Assembly (NCBI GenBank): GCA_039917855.1
Contig: JBDSIR010000005.1
Location: forward strand, 1 to 14,222
From: CAMLHU01 sp039917855
Lineage (GTDB): Bacteria > Gemmatimonadota > Gemmatimonadetes > Gemmatimonadales > GWC2-71-9
Direction of reading: 5' to 3'
DNA: 14,222 nt
Positions 1-6,096 of the stretch are shown piece by piece. Below the pieces are notes generated by a model. That model searched no databases. It was given only the letters and a program-made list of their open reading frames with translations, and was not told the DNA's origin. A program made the position numbers and the translations under genes. Position 1 is the stretch's first letter; each line of letters opens with the position of its first letter.

Positions 1-9
1 TTCGACCCG

Positions 10-549
10 ATGAGCCAGTTCTCCAACCCCGCGGGCCGCGCCCCCGAGGCGGCCAGCACCTATGTCCGGTCGGTCATCGCCCTTGTGGCAGACCGCGATC
101 CGATCGAGGTGCTCGTCGAGCTCCCCGGCTGGCTCGAGGCGCGCACCGCCGGCCTGGACGACGCGGGGAGACGGCGCCCCGAGGCGCCGGGCAAGTGGTC
201 GGTGCACGACGTGGTGCAGCATCTCGCCGACGCGGAGACCGCCTTCCTCTGGCGCACTCGGCTCATCTGCGCCGAAGAGGGAGAACCCGTCCTCCAGGGC
301 TACGATCAGGACCGCTGGGCGGTGCGCCTGCGCTATCAGGGTGCCCCGTTCGCAGAAGTGCTCGAGGAGGTCCTCGTGATGCGCCGACGGAACTTGCGCC
401 TGGTGAGGACGCTGGAGCCCCCGGAACTCGAGCGCACCGGCCGCCACGTTGAGCGCGGCCGCGAGTCACTGGGACTGATGCTCCCGCTGATGGCCGGGCA
501 CGATCTGGTCCATCGAAGGCAGATCGACCGCATCATCGCCGGCCTCTGA
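10..549 (+). CDS. DinB-like (DinB/YfiT fold) putative metal-dependent protein
   Basis: The product is a 179-residue protein of the DinB/YfiT-like four-helix bundle type. Seen in the sequence: a helix with KWSVHDVVQHLADAE around residues 62-76, giving H71, and a C-terminal GHDLVHRRQ with H164 and H168. These three histidines match the metal-binding triad of the family. Members include damage-inducible proteins of unknown activity and thiol-dependent S-transferases; the sequence does not say which applies here. The gene ends 2 bp before the acetyltransferase start, so the two are probably co-transcribed. The reading frame stays open from position 1 to the ATG at 10, so the true start could lie upstream of the window. 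Family confidence is good; function is unknown. Confidence 0.8.
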   Translation: MSQFSNPAGRAPEAASTYVRSVIALVADRDPIEVLVELPGWLEARTAGLDDAGRRRPEAPGKWSVHDVVQHLADAETAFLWRTRLICAEEGEPVLQGYDQDRWAVRLRYQGAPFAEVLEEVLVMRRRNLRLVRTLEPPELERTGRHVERGRESLGLMLPLMAGHDLVHRRQIDRIIAGL

Positions 550-551
550 TC

Positions 552-1067
552 ATGGCGCGCGTCAAAGTCACCGTCACCCACCTCGAACTCACTACCAGCG
601 ACCAGCTCCGCCCCGCGAAGCCGGTGCCGGGGTTGTCGGTGCGGCTCGTCTTCCCACCGGTGCCGGGATTCAACCGCGGTTGCTACGAGACCATCGGCGA
701 GCAGTGGCACTGGCGCGATCGCCTCAAATGGAGCGACGACGACTGGGCCCGGTGGCTCGCGATCCCGGGAGTGCGCACATGGGAGTTCCTGTTCGAGGGG
801 AGACCGGGCGTCGGCTATGCGGAGCTCGCGACCGACGCGGGCGGCAGGACCGAGATCGTCTACTTCGGTCTGATGCCCGAATTCATCGGCCGCGGCCTGG
901 GCGGGGAGTCGTTGACGCAGATGATCGACATCGCCTGGAGCCTGCCGAGCACCCGGGTCTGGCTCACCACCTGCACCTTCGATGCACCGATGGCGATCGT
1001 GAACTACGAGGCGCGCGGTTTCCGACGGTTCAAGGTCGTCGAAGAATGGCGCGAGATCCCCGGATGA
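552..1067 (+). CDS. GNAT-family N-acetyltransferase
   Basis: The product is a 171-residue protein with a GNAT fold in its C-terminal half. The acetyl-CoA pyrophosphate loop is seen as FIGRGLGG (glycine-rich part at residues 113-118), preceded by a beta strand (IVYFGLMPEF). It is followed by the usual helix and a final VNYEARGFRR segment, which is the typical 'N..A...Y...GF' end of GNAT enzymes. The first 60 or so residues carry a beta-rich extension. By family knowledge it transfers an acetyl group from acetyl-CoA to an amine; the substrate cannot be told from the sequence. It starts 2 bp after the DinB-like gene, which argues for one transcript and translational coupling. No strong Shine-Dalgarno is visible before the ATG. 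Confidence 0.85.
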   Translation: MARVKVTVTHLELTTSDQLRPAKPVPGLSVRLVFPPVPGFNRGCYETIGEQWHWRDRLKWSDDDWARWLAIPGVRTWEFLFEGRPGVGYAELATDAGGRTEIVYFGLMPEFIGRGLGGESLTQMIDIAWSLPSTRVWLTTCTFDAPMAIVNYEARGFRRFKVVEEWREIPG

Positions 1068-1101
1068 TCATCCCTGTGAACCCCTTTCCGCGAGAACCGT
1101 C

Positions 1102-2007
1102 ATGCGAGTCCTCCGTTGGGCCGGTATCGTACTTGGCTCCCTGCTCGCCCTCATCCTTGTCGCCTTGGGTGTACTCTACCTCCTTACGGAACGGCGCATC
1201 ACGAGGGCGTACGAGGTCGCCGGCCGGGAGGTCGCCGTCGGCGAGGATTCGGCGACGATCGCCCGCGGTGAGCACGTCGCGATCATCCGCCAATGCACCA
1301 ACTGCCATACCGCCGACCTGGGCGGGGCGAAATTCATCGACGTCCCTGTGGTCGCCCGCCTCCACACCGCGAACCTGACCAGCGGACAGGGGGGGATGGC
1401 CGAACACTATGCCACGAGCGCCGACTGGGAGCGGGCCATTCGCCAAGGGGTGGCCCCCGATGGCCGTGCGCTCCTGTTCATGCCCTCCCATGAGTTCTAT
1501 GCCATCGGAGATGACGACCTTGGCGCCCTGATCGCCTACCTCCGGAGTCGCACCCCGGTCGATCGAGCGTTCGCAGCCCAGTCGGTCGGCCCGATCGGAC
1601 GATGGCTCTTCCTCTCCGGCGCCCTCCCGTTGGTCCCCGCGGAGCTGGTCGACCATACGGCGCCCCGGCCGGTCACCCCCGTGCCGAGCGTCACGGTCGA
1701 GTATGGACACTATCTCGCCGAGTCCTGCTCCGGGTGTCACGGCGCCACGTTGAGCGGCGGCCCGATCCCCGGCGCCCCGCCCGAGATGGCCGCCCCCCTG
1801 AACATCTCGACCGACACCCTCACCGGCATCGGAAAGTGGACCCTCGCCGACTTCACCCGCGCCATCCGCGAGGGCATGCGCCCCGACGGCGTGAAACTCG
1901 GAAGTGACATGCCGGTCGCCGCATTTGCGCACCTCAGCGACGACGAGGTCGCTGCGATCTGGATGTACCTCCGCACGGTCCCAGCCAAGGCGTACGGGGG
2001 ACGGTAG
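1102..2007 (+). CDS. Membrane-anchored diheme cytochrome c
   Basis: This 301-residue protein carries two c-type heme sites: CTNCH at residues 65-69 and CSGCH at 209-213. Each is followed by a plausible axial methionine, M127 in FMPS and M270 in SDMPV. A single uncleaved-looking membrane helix spans about residues 6-28, so the heme domains should face the periplasm. The two domains are similar in plan (heme site, G-x-W/D-A.F..AIR.G, methionine, YLR ending), suggesting an internal duplication. Such proteins carry electrons to terminal oxidases or from periplasmic dehydrogenases; no partner enzyme is adjacent, so its donor is unknown. It begins 34 bp after the acetyltransferase and could be its own unit. 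The ATG at 1102 directly precedes the membrane helix. Confidence 0.9.
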   Translation: MRVLRWAGIVLGSLLALILVALGVLYLLTERRITRAYEVAGREVAVGEDSATIARGEHVAIIRQCTNCHTADLGGAKFIDVPVVARLHTANLTSGQGGMAEHYATSADWERAIRQGVAPDGRALLFMPSHEFYAIGDDDLGALIAYLRSRTPVDRAFAAQSVGPIGRWLFLSGALPLVPAELVDHTAPRPVTPVPSVTVEYGHYLAESCSGCHGATLSGGPIPGAPPEMAAPLNISTDTLTGIGKWTLADFTRAIREGMRPDGVKLGSDMPVAAFAHLSDDEVAAIWMYLRTVPAKAYGGR

Positions 2008-2009
2008 TC

Positions 2010-2070
2010 GGGGGGTGGGCGGATGGGCGGATAGGCGGATAGGCGGGTAGGCGGGTAGGCGGGCGGATGG
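2010..2070. repeat. Octamer tandem array, GGCGGATA/GGCGGGTA
   Basis: Immediately after the cytochrome stop codon the + strand runs through about seven 8-bp units. Each starts GGCGG and ends in ATG/ATA/GTA plus one base (GGCGGATG, GGCGGATA, GGCGGATA, GGCGGGTA and so on). The period of 8 is clear by eye. There is no spacer sequence, so it is not a CRISPR. The same octamer family reappears inside queG at about 10470-10500. Confidence 0.85.
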
Positions 2071-2080
2071 TACAAGAGCT

Positions 2081-2180
2081 GTCATCCCGAGCAGAGCGAG
2101 GGATCTACTCAGCAAAGCCCGGAGCATGAGAACGCGCTCCCATCGATGCTCGGTAGATCCCTCGCTCCGCTCGGGATGAC
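2081..2180. repeat. Long inverted repeat, REP-like (GTCATCCCGAGC... family)
   Basis: Two 28-nt arms, 2081-2108 and 2153-2180, are reverse complements at 27 of 28 positions; the one difference lies inside the GAGCAGAGC/GAGCGGAGC core. The 44-nt centre contains a further GAGCAT/ATGCTC dyad. The arm begins GTCATCCCGAGC and ends GAGGGATCTAC. From memory, this resembles a palindromic repeat type seen between genes in several bacterial phyla; copy number in this genome cannot be seen here. It sits 74 bp after the cytochrome stop and could also act as a 3'-end hairpin for that transcript. Confidence 0.85.
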
Positions 2181-2365
2181 ATTCTTGCAGCAACGAACGC
2201 ACCCACCCGCCTGCTGCTACCGCCCGCTGCGATCGAGGGACGGCGGGGAACGCAATACGCAACACCCGTCTGACGGTCTGGAGCCCCGGAAGGTTGCGTT
2301 GGCAGGTACCGGCCTGCGACGGAATGGTGACACAACTTCGCCCCTCAGGCGTCACCTTAGGGTAG

Positions 2366-2590
2366 ATGAGCCCGAGCTTGGACCTCCTCCTGACCCACTA
2401 CCGCCACGAACTGGCGGAGCTGGTCCTCCGCATCGCCCCGGGGGAGGCTCCGGCCTGTCCCCGAGGGGAGGAGCTCCTTTGGGCCGAGGCGGGGGAGGTG
2501 GAGGGGTGGCTGGCGCCCGACCGGGCAATGGAGGTGAGGCGGCTGGCGACCCGGGTGCGGTTCTATGAGGGGAGGGCACGAAGCGCGTAG
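2366..2590 (+). CDS. Small hypothetical protein, 74 aa
   Basis: I do not recognise this protein. It begins MSPSLDLLLTHYRHELAELV and contains two amphipathic helical stretches (about residues 4-24 and 49-70). It has no membrane segment, signal peptide or metal motif. Support for it being real comes from strongly GC-ending codons through the whole frame, an ATG with AGGG about 6 nt upstream, and an isolated position with no stronger competing frame. Two overlapping frames here (2146-2568 on +, 2352-2579 on -) are proline- and glycine-rich shadows. It lies between two repeat-rich gaps, so it appears to be a single-gene unit. Function is unknown. Confidence 0.5.
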   Translation: MSPSLDLLLTHYRHELAELVLRIAPGEAPACPRGEELLWAEAGEVEGWLAPDRAMEVRRLATRVRFYEGRARSA

Positions 2591-2594
2591 CGCG

Positions 2595-2698
2595 GGGCGC
2601 CTAAGGCCTGGAGCCTGGCGAGACAATGCGAGTCCCGGGCCGGTTGGCGAGCACCGGGACCCACCGCGCCCTCGCTAGGCGCCCGGTGCCAGGCGCCC
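2595..2698. repeat. Cluster of short overlapping inverted repeats
   Basis: The leader before the SDR gene holds several mutually exclusive dyads. GTCCCGG (2632-2638) pairs with CCGGGAC (2654-2660). GCACCGGG (2651-2658) pairs with CCCGGTGC (2682-2689). GCCTGGC (2613-2619) pairs with GCCAGGC (2689-2695). GGGCGCCT (2595-2602) pairs with AGGCGCCC, which occurs twice (2677-2684 and 2691-2698). The duplicated octamer suggests repeat-derived DNA; a regulatory role is only a possibility. Confidence 0.6.
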
Positions 2699-2704
2699 TA
2701 CATT
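2699..2704 (+). promoter_or_regulatory. Putative -10 box (TACATT) for a leaderless SDR transcript
   Basis: TACATT ends 5 nt before the ATG at 2710, the distance expected if transcription starts at the start codon itself. No Shine-Dalgarno is visible before this ATG. The same arrangement (TANANT, then 5-6 nt, then ATG) occurs at 5542, 8641 and 11625. Prediction only. Confidence 0.4.
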
Positions 2705-2709
2705 CCAAC

Positions 2710-3417
2710 ATGCCCACCACCACCGCGCTCGTGACTGGCGCCACCGAAGGGATCGGCCGCGCCATCGCCTTCGCCCTGGGAAAGGCGGGCCATCGGGTCG
2801 GGGTCTGCGCTCGGACAGCTGCCAAGGTCGATGTACTGCTCAAGGAGCTCGCGGCCGATGGGATCACTGCCGCGGGGCGCGCCTGCGACGTCGGTGATCC
2901 CGCTCAGGTCGCGGCCCTCGTGGCCCACGTCAGTGAGAAGCTCGGTCCCGTCGACATCCTCGTCAACAACGCCGGGATCGGGGTGATCAAGCCCTTCGTA
3001 GAGCTCACGCTCGAGGAATGGGACAGCGTGATGGCGACGAATCTCCGGGGCCTCTTCCTTGTCACTCGCGCGGTCCTCCCCGGCATGCGCGCCCGGCAGC
3101 GGGGCGACGTGGTGAACATCAGCTCGCTCGCCGGCAAGCGCGGCTTCCCCGGGGGCACCGCGTATTCGGCCAGCAAGCATGCCGTGATGGGCTTCAGCGA
3201 GTCGCTGATGCTCGAGGTCCGGAAGGACGGAGTGCGCGTCGTGGCAATCTGCCCCGGCTCGGTCGACACCAAGCTCATCCAGTCGCAGACCCTCTTCGAG
3301 CGCGATCCCGCCAAGATCCTCCAGCCCGCGGATGTGGCGGCCACCGTGCTGGCGGTCCTCCAGCTCCCCGCCCGCGCCACGGTGTCCGAGCTCGAGATCC
3401 GACCCTCATCGCCGTGA
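2710..3417 (+). CDS. Short-chain dehydrogenase/reductase (SDR)
   Basis: This 235-residue protein is a classical SDR. Seen: the cofactor motif TGATEGIG at residues 9-16, NNAG at 86-89, the catalytic serine in NISS (S139), and YSASK with Y152 and K156. It also has the PGSVDT segment that follows the active site in this class. The family performs NAD(P)H-dependent oxidation or reduction of carbonyl/alcohol groups; the sequence is closest in feel to 3-oxoacyl-ACP reductase-like members, but the substrate is open. I chose the ATG at 2710 over upstream in-frame codons because it starts the first beta strand directly. Its TGA overlaps the GTG start of the next gene (GTGA), so the BFD-like protein is probably translated with it. 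Confidence 0.9.
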   Translation: MPTTTALVTGATEGIGRAIAFALGKAGHRVGVCARTAAKVDVLLKELAADGITAAGRACDVGDPAQVAALVAHVSEKLGPVDILVNNAGIGVIKPFVELTLEEWDSVMATNLRGLFLVTRAVLPGMRARQRGDVVNISSLAGKRGFPGGTAYSASKHAVMGFSESLMLEVRKDGVRVVAICPGSVDTKLIQSQTLFERDPAKILQPADVAATVLAVLQLPARATVSELEIRPSSP

Positions 3418-3623
3418 ACATCGACCGCTGCATCTGCACCGGGCTGACCTTCGCCCAGGTGCTCCAGCGCGCGAGGGCCGCCGGCTGGGACCTCGACGCG
3501 GTGCGCCGTGAACTCGGTGCCGGCGCCAATTGCGGTCTCTGCCGCCCCTACCTCCGGCGCTCGCTCGCCACCGGCGAGACGGTCTTCCATCAGATCCTGA
3601 TCGAGGGCCCAGCCGCCTCCTGA
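3414..3623 (+). CDS. BFD-like [2Fe-2S]-binding protein, 69 aa
   Basis: The product is a small protein with the cysteine pattern C6-x-C8 (DRCICTG) and C40-x-x-C43 (NCGLC), followed by RPYL. That spacing matches the BFD-like [2Fe-2S] domain known from bacterioferritin-associated ferredoxin and from domains in nitrite reductases and other oxidoreductases. The start is a GTG that shares bases with the SDR stop codon (GTGA), so translation is likely coupled to the SDR. No bacterioferritin gene is in the window, so a ferritin role is not supported by context. It may be an electron carrier or an iron-responsive partner; that is inference. The 55 bp after it are C-rich with no gene. Confidence 0.85.
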   Translation: MNIDRCICTGLTFAQVLQRARAAGWDLDAVRRELGAGANCGLCRPYLRRSLATGETVFHQILIEGPAAS

Positions 3624-3678
3624 GGCACTTGCCGACCGACCCCCTGCCCCCTGTGACCACCCCCCTGCAGTATTAGAC

Positions 3679-5289
3679 ATGCCCGCCGAACAACCCACAC
3701 CGCTGCTCGCGAGGCCCCGTCCGGGGGGCCGGATCTTCTCGCCTATCGGCCTCACGTCCATCGCGGTCGGGCTGGGGTGGATCGGCATCGTCTCTGCGTG
3801 GCAACATCGCTGGGAAGGCGTCGCAGCGGCGGGAGTGGCGATGCTGGTCGCCTTCTTCACCGTCTGGCGCGGGCGCCTGCTCAGTCGGAGCCGCAGTCAG
3901 TCGCTGCGCGAGGCTCTCGCGGCGGAAGCGGACCGTAACAGCCAGCTCGAAGCGCTGCGGCACCTGGCCCAAGTGCTGCTTTCGGGACGCTCGCTCCCGG
4001 ACCTGCTCAAGGAAGTGTGCCGTTTCGCGGCCGATCTGGTAGGCGGTGAGTCCGCGGCGATCGGACTGGTGGTCGAGGAAGGTCGATTCCTCCGGGTGGT
4101 CGCCGGCACCGGTCAGATGGATCACGCGCTCCAACGCCTGATCCCCACCGATCGGTCCCTCGCGGGGTGGGTGGTCACGAACGACGAATCGGTCTGCGTC
4201 GCGGACATGTCACTCGACCCGCGCAACTTCGACTTCGCCGACACGCCGAGCGATCTCAAGGCGGCCGCGATGACCCCGCTTCGTTCCGGCGGGTTGGTCA
4301 TCGGAGTGGTCTCCGTGTTCAATCGTCGCGACGGCGGGGAGTTCACAAGCGAGCACCTCGAGCTCCTCCGCGCCCTCGCCGACCAGGCTGCGATCGGATT
4401 CGACCGCGCCCATATGCACGAGGAGAGCCGGCGCAGCGAACAGGAATTGGCCCGCAAGAACGTCGAGCTCCTGCGCGCTACCCGGCTCAAGAATGAGTTC
4501 CTCGCCAACGTCTCGCACGAGCTCCGCACCCCGCTCAACGCGATCATCGGTTTCTCCGAGCTCCTCCTGACCGGCGACCTCGGCGCGGTGAAGGACGAAC
4601 ACCGCGAGTTCCTCGAGTCGATCCACCGGAACGGGAAGCACCTCCTCCGGCTCATCAATTCGGTGCTCGACGTGTCTCGCATCGACGCCGACCGGATGAA
4701 TCTCGAACTCACCGAGACCGACCTCCTCCAGGCGATCCGTGGCGCGACCGCCGACACCGAGAGCCTCCGCCTCGCCCGCCACCAGACCTCCCGGCTCGAG
4801 CTTCCCGACACTCCGCTCACCGCCCTCGCCGACGCAGTGCGCGTCCAGCAGGTGCTCTTCAACCTTCTCAGCAACGCCTCGAAGTTCACCCCCGAGGGGG
4901 GCGAGATCGTCCTCCGCGCCCTCGCCACCGTGACCCCGCTCCCGGTGCCGGGCGATCGGACCGGAGAACGTCCTCGCCTCGAACGCCGCGAGGCGGTCTG
5001 GGTCTCGGTCGGCGACACCGGGATCGGCATCCGCTCCGAGGACATGGGGAAACTCTTCCAGGAATTCAGCCAGGTCGACGCCTCCGCCAGCCGCCGAGTG
5101 CAGGGCTCGGGCCTCGGCCTCGCCCTGAGCAAACGACTGGTCGAGCTCCACGGTGGCCAGATCGGCTGCGAATCGATCTTCGGGAAGGGGAGCACCTTCT
5201 GGTTCATCCTCCCCACCGACGGCCCGGTGCGGAGGGCCGCACTCAAAGGGGTGAAGCCGGAACACGCGGCAGTGGAGGGAGCGGAGTAG
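3679..5289 (+). CDS. GAF-domain sensor histidine kinase, membrane-anchored
   Basis: This is a 536-residue two-component sensor kinase. Residues about 22-42 and 50-66 form two hydrophobic segments, with little between them to act as a periplasmic sensor. A GAF domain follows at about 93-245. The HisKA region has NVSHELRTPLNAIIGFSELL with the phospho-accepting H280. The HATPase domain shows the N box NLLSNASKF (N395, N399), G1 DTGIGI from D446, and G2 GSGLGLAL from G476. Sensing is therefore probably cytosolic, through the GAF domain; the ligand is unknown. No response regulator or receiver domain is in the window, so it is an orphan kinase. The ATG at 3679 is the only suitable start before the first membrane helix. 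Confidence 0.93.
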   Translation: MPAEQPTPLLARPRPGGRIFSPIGLTSIAVGLGWIGIVSAWQHRWEGVAAAGVAMLVAFFTVWRGRLLSRSRSQSLREALAAEADRNSQLEALRHLAQVLLSGRSLPDLLKEVCRFAADLVGGESAAIGLVVEEGRFLRVVAGTGQMDHALQRLIPTDRSLAGWVVTNDESVCVADMSLDPRNFDFADTPSDLKAAAMTPLRSGGLVIGVVSVFNRRDGGEFTSEHLELLRALADQAAIGFDRAHMHEESRRSEQELARKNVELLRATRLKNEFLANVSHELRTPLNAIIGFSELLLTGDLGAVKDEHREFLESIHRNGKHLLRLINSVLDVSRIDADRMNLELTETDLLQAIRGATADTESLRLARHQTSRLELPDTPLTALADAVRVQQVLFNLLSNASKFTPEGGEIVLRALATVTPLPVPGDRTGERPRLERREAVWVSVGDTGIGIRSEDMGKLFQEFSQVDASASRRVQGSGLGLALSKRLVELHGGQIGCESIFGKGSTFWFILPTDGPVRRAALKGVKPEHAAVEGAE

Positions 5290-5332
5290 TTGTAGCCGGC
5301 CCTTGTTGCTCCGGCAGCTGGGCCGAGAACGC

Positions 5333-5354
5333 AGCTTGGCTCTCCGGGCCGAGA
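5333..5354. repeat. REP-like hairpin repeat, left copy
   Basis: This 22-nt unit, AGCTTGGC-T-CTCCGGGCCGAGA, matches a second copy at 6075-6096 at 21 of 22 positions, in the same orientation. The unit can fold with CTTGGCYC pairing to GGGCCGAG around a 3-nt loop (with one T-G pair). The two copies stand on either side of the RAYT gene, as REP sequences commonly do. A partial third copy, GGGCCGAGAAC, lies at 5320-5330. Confidence 0.75.
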
Positions 5355-5379
5355 TCCGACCCCCACTTCTACGCCCATG

Positions 5380-5421
5380 TTCGCGGGCCGGAGGTTCGCG
5401 GGCCGCGAGGTTCGCGGGCCG
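5380..5421. repeat. Three direct repeats of TTCGCGGGCCG
   Basis: Copies lie at 5380-5390, 5395-5405 and 5411-5421, with a period of 15-16 bp. The tails alternate GGAGG, CGAGG, GGAGG. Each unit contains the self-complementary core CGGGCC/GGCCCG, so adjacent units can pair with one another. Confidence 0.8.
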
Positions 5422-5455
5422 GAGGCCCACGCTACGGCTCCGCGTGTCACAATTG

Positions 5456-5480
5456 GCGGGCGAGACGCCCGCGCTTTTTT
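5456..5480 (+). terminator. GC hairpin with T6 tail
   Basis: A perfect 7-bp stem (GCGGGCG at 5456-5462 with CGCCCGC at 5466-5472) has an AGA loop and is followed by GC and six T residues. This has the form of an intrinsic terminator on the + strand. It lies 167 bp after the histidine kinase stop and 74 bp before the transposase ATG, so it could end the kinase transcript or shield the transposase from read-through. The stem may also be one more dispersed repeat. Confidence 0.5.
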
Positions 5481-5541
5481 GCCTCTGCCCAGTCGCGATC
5501 CGGACTCTGATTCCGTTGTACTAGGGTTGAAGCCATGTGGC

Positions 5542-5547
5542 TACAGT
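5542..5547 (+). promoter_or_regulatory. Putative -10 box (TACAGT) for a leaderless RAYT transcript
   Basis: TACAGT ends 6 nt before the ATG at 5554, and no Shine-Dalgarno is visible. It follows the TANANT-spacer-ATG pattern noted for other genes here. It is the weakest of the four matches to the -10 consensus. Confidence 0.3.
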
Positions 5548-5553
5548 CGCTGC

Positions 5554-6003
5554 ATGACTCCTTTTATTCCCTCCTACCGCCGGAACCTGCCCCACCTGCG
5601 CCTCGATGGGGCCACATACCTCGTGACCTGGTCGCTCGCGCGCGGACAGGTGGAGCTGTCGCGATCCGAGCGGGACATCGTCGTCACCACCCTCCGGCAC
5701 TTTGCTGGGGAGCGGTATGGTCTGCACGCGGCGGTGGTGATGGATGACCACGTCCACGTTCTCGTGACCCCGTTCGCTGACCAGCCACTCCACAAGATCC
5801 TGCACAGCTGGAAATCGTTCACCGCCCATAACCTCGTTAAGCTCGGCCGAACGAGCCCTGTCTGGACGCCGGAGTATTACGATACGATCATCCGCAACGA
5901 GGCACGTCACCGATCCGCCGTGCACTACATCGCCGAGAACCCCTCGAGGCGTTGGCCCGGTGTGACCGCCTATCGGTGGCTGGTGAATGTGACGAGTGCG
6001 TGA
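5554..6003 (+). CDS. REP-associated tyrosine transposase (RAYT), Y1/HUH type
   Basis: This 149-residue protein has the features of the Y1 transposase family. The HUH motif is seen as MDDHVHVLV (H66, H68). The catalytic tyrosine region is WTPEYYDTIIRNE (Y108/Y109), and a closing YIAENPSRRWPG segment is typical of RAYTs. The family cuts and rejoins single-stranded DNA at palindromic REP sequences and is held to be domesticated rather than freely mobile. I place the start at 5554 because MTPFIPSYRRN begins the conserved fold; the upstream frame to 5377 is repeat DNA. The codons are less GC-biased than in neighbouring genes (for example CAT, GTT, TAT, GAT), consistent with transfer. REP-like hairpins stand on both sides, and a 14-bp hairpin starts 7 bp after its stop. 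Confidence 0.88.
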   Translation: MTPFIPSYRRNLPHLRLDGATYLVTWSLARGQVELSRSERDIVVTTLRHFAGERYGLHAAVVMDDHVHVLVTPFADQPLHKILHSWKSFTAHNLVKLGRTSPVWTPEYYDTIIRNEARHRSAVHYIAENPSRRWPGVTAYRWLVNVTSA

Positions 6004-6009
6004 GAACAG

Positions 6010-6040
6010 GATCGGCTCGGTCGTCTCGACCGGGCCGATC
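6010..6040. repeat. 14-bp hairpin after the RAYT stop
   Basis: GATCGGCTCGGTCG (6010-6023) pairs with CGACCGGGCCGATC (6027-6040) along its whole length, with one T-G pair, around a TCT loop. There is no T-tract afterwards, so it is better read as a REP-like structure or a 3'-end stabiliser than as a full intrinsic terminator. Confidence 0.75.
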
Positions 6041-6074
6041 AATTCCTGATGCTTCCTCGTAGCTTGGCTCTTGG

Positions 6075-6096
6075 AGCTTGGCCCTCCGGGCCGAGA
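6075..6096. repeat. REP-like hairpin repeat, right copy
   Basis: This is the second copy of the 22-nt unit found at 5333-5354, with one difference (C at 6083 in place of T). Here CTTGGCCC (6077-6084) pairs with GGGCCGAG (6088-6095) around TCC, with one T-G pair. A truncated copy, AGCTTGGCTC, lies just before it at 6061-6070. Confidence 0.75.

Larger units (their letters stand above)
2008..2365. other. Repeat-rich intergenic region without a supported gene
   Basis: This gap between the cytochrome c gene and the small gene at 2366 holds an octamer tandem array (about 2010-2070), a long inverted repeat (2081-2180) and then about 185 bp of mixed sequence. The last part has only minor dyads: GCAGG/CCTGC at 2302-2317 and GGTGAC/GTCACC at 2326-2331 and 2351-2356. 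Short reading frames cross it, but their composition is that of the repeats and I do not support any as a gene. Confidence 0.7.
5290..5553. other. Repeat-packed region upstream of the RAYT gene
   Basis: The gap between the kinase stop and the transposase start is almost entirely repeat DNA. It contains a REP-like hairpin (5333-5354), three copies of TTCGCGGGCCG (5380-5390, 5395-5405, 5411-5421), a CACGC/GCGTG dyad at about 5428-5446, and a GC hairpin followed by T6 (5456-5480). I see no gene in it. A reading frame of the transposase stays open back to 5377, but that part is translated repeat. Confidence 0.7.

Noticed and set aside
2010..2070. CRISPR-like tandem repeat
   Set aside because: The units are 8 bp and directly adjacent, with no spacers and no cas genes. 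The same holds for the heptamer arrays at 11164 and 12809.
1030..2355. A 441-codon open frame on the - strand across the cytochrome c gene
   Set aside because: It lies opposite a protein with two heme motifs and runs through the octamer array and the inverted repeat; its translation shows only repeat-coded and low-complexity residues.
2146..2568. A 140-codon + strand frame beginning inside the inverted repeat
   Set aside because: The start is in the repeat arm and the second half is glycine/proline low complexity; it overlaps the better small gene at 2366-2590 in another frame.
3671..3676. TATTAG before the histidine kinase ATG as a leaderless -10 box
   Set aside because: It ends only 2 nt before the ATG, so the transcript would start inside the gene; it does not fit the spacing of the other four boxes.
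4122..5450. A 442-codon open frame on the - strand across the histidine kinase
   Set aside because: It is opposite clear HisKA and HATPase motifs; the translation is S/R-rich and starts in the TTCGCGGGCCG repeats.
5377..5553. An N-terminal extension of the RAYT protein
   Set aside because: The frame is open, but the region is made of direct repeats and a T-tailed hairpin, and the conserved fold starts at the ATG at 5554.
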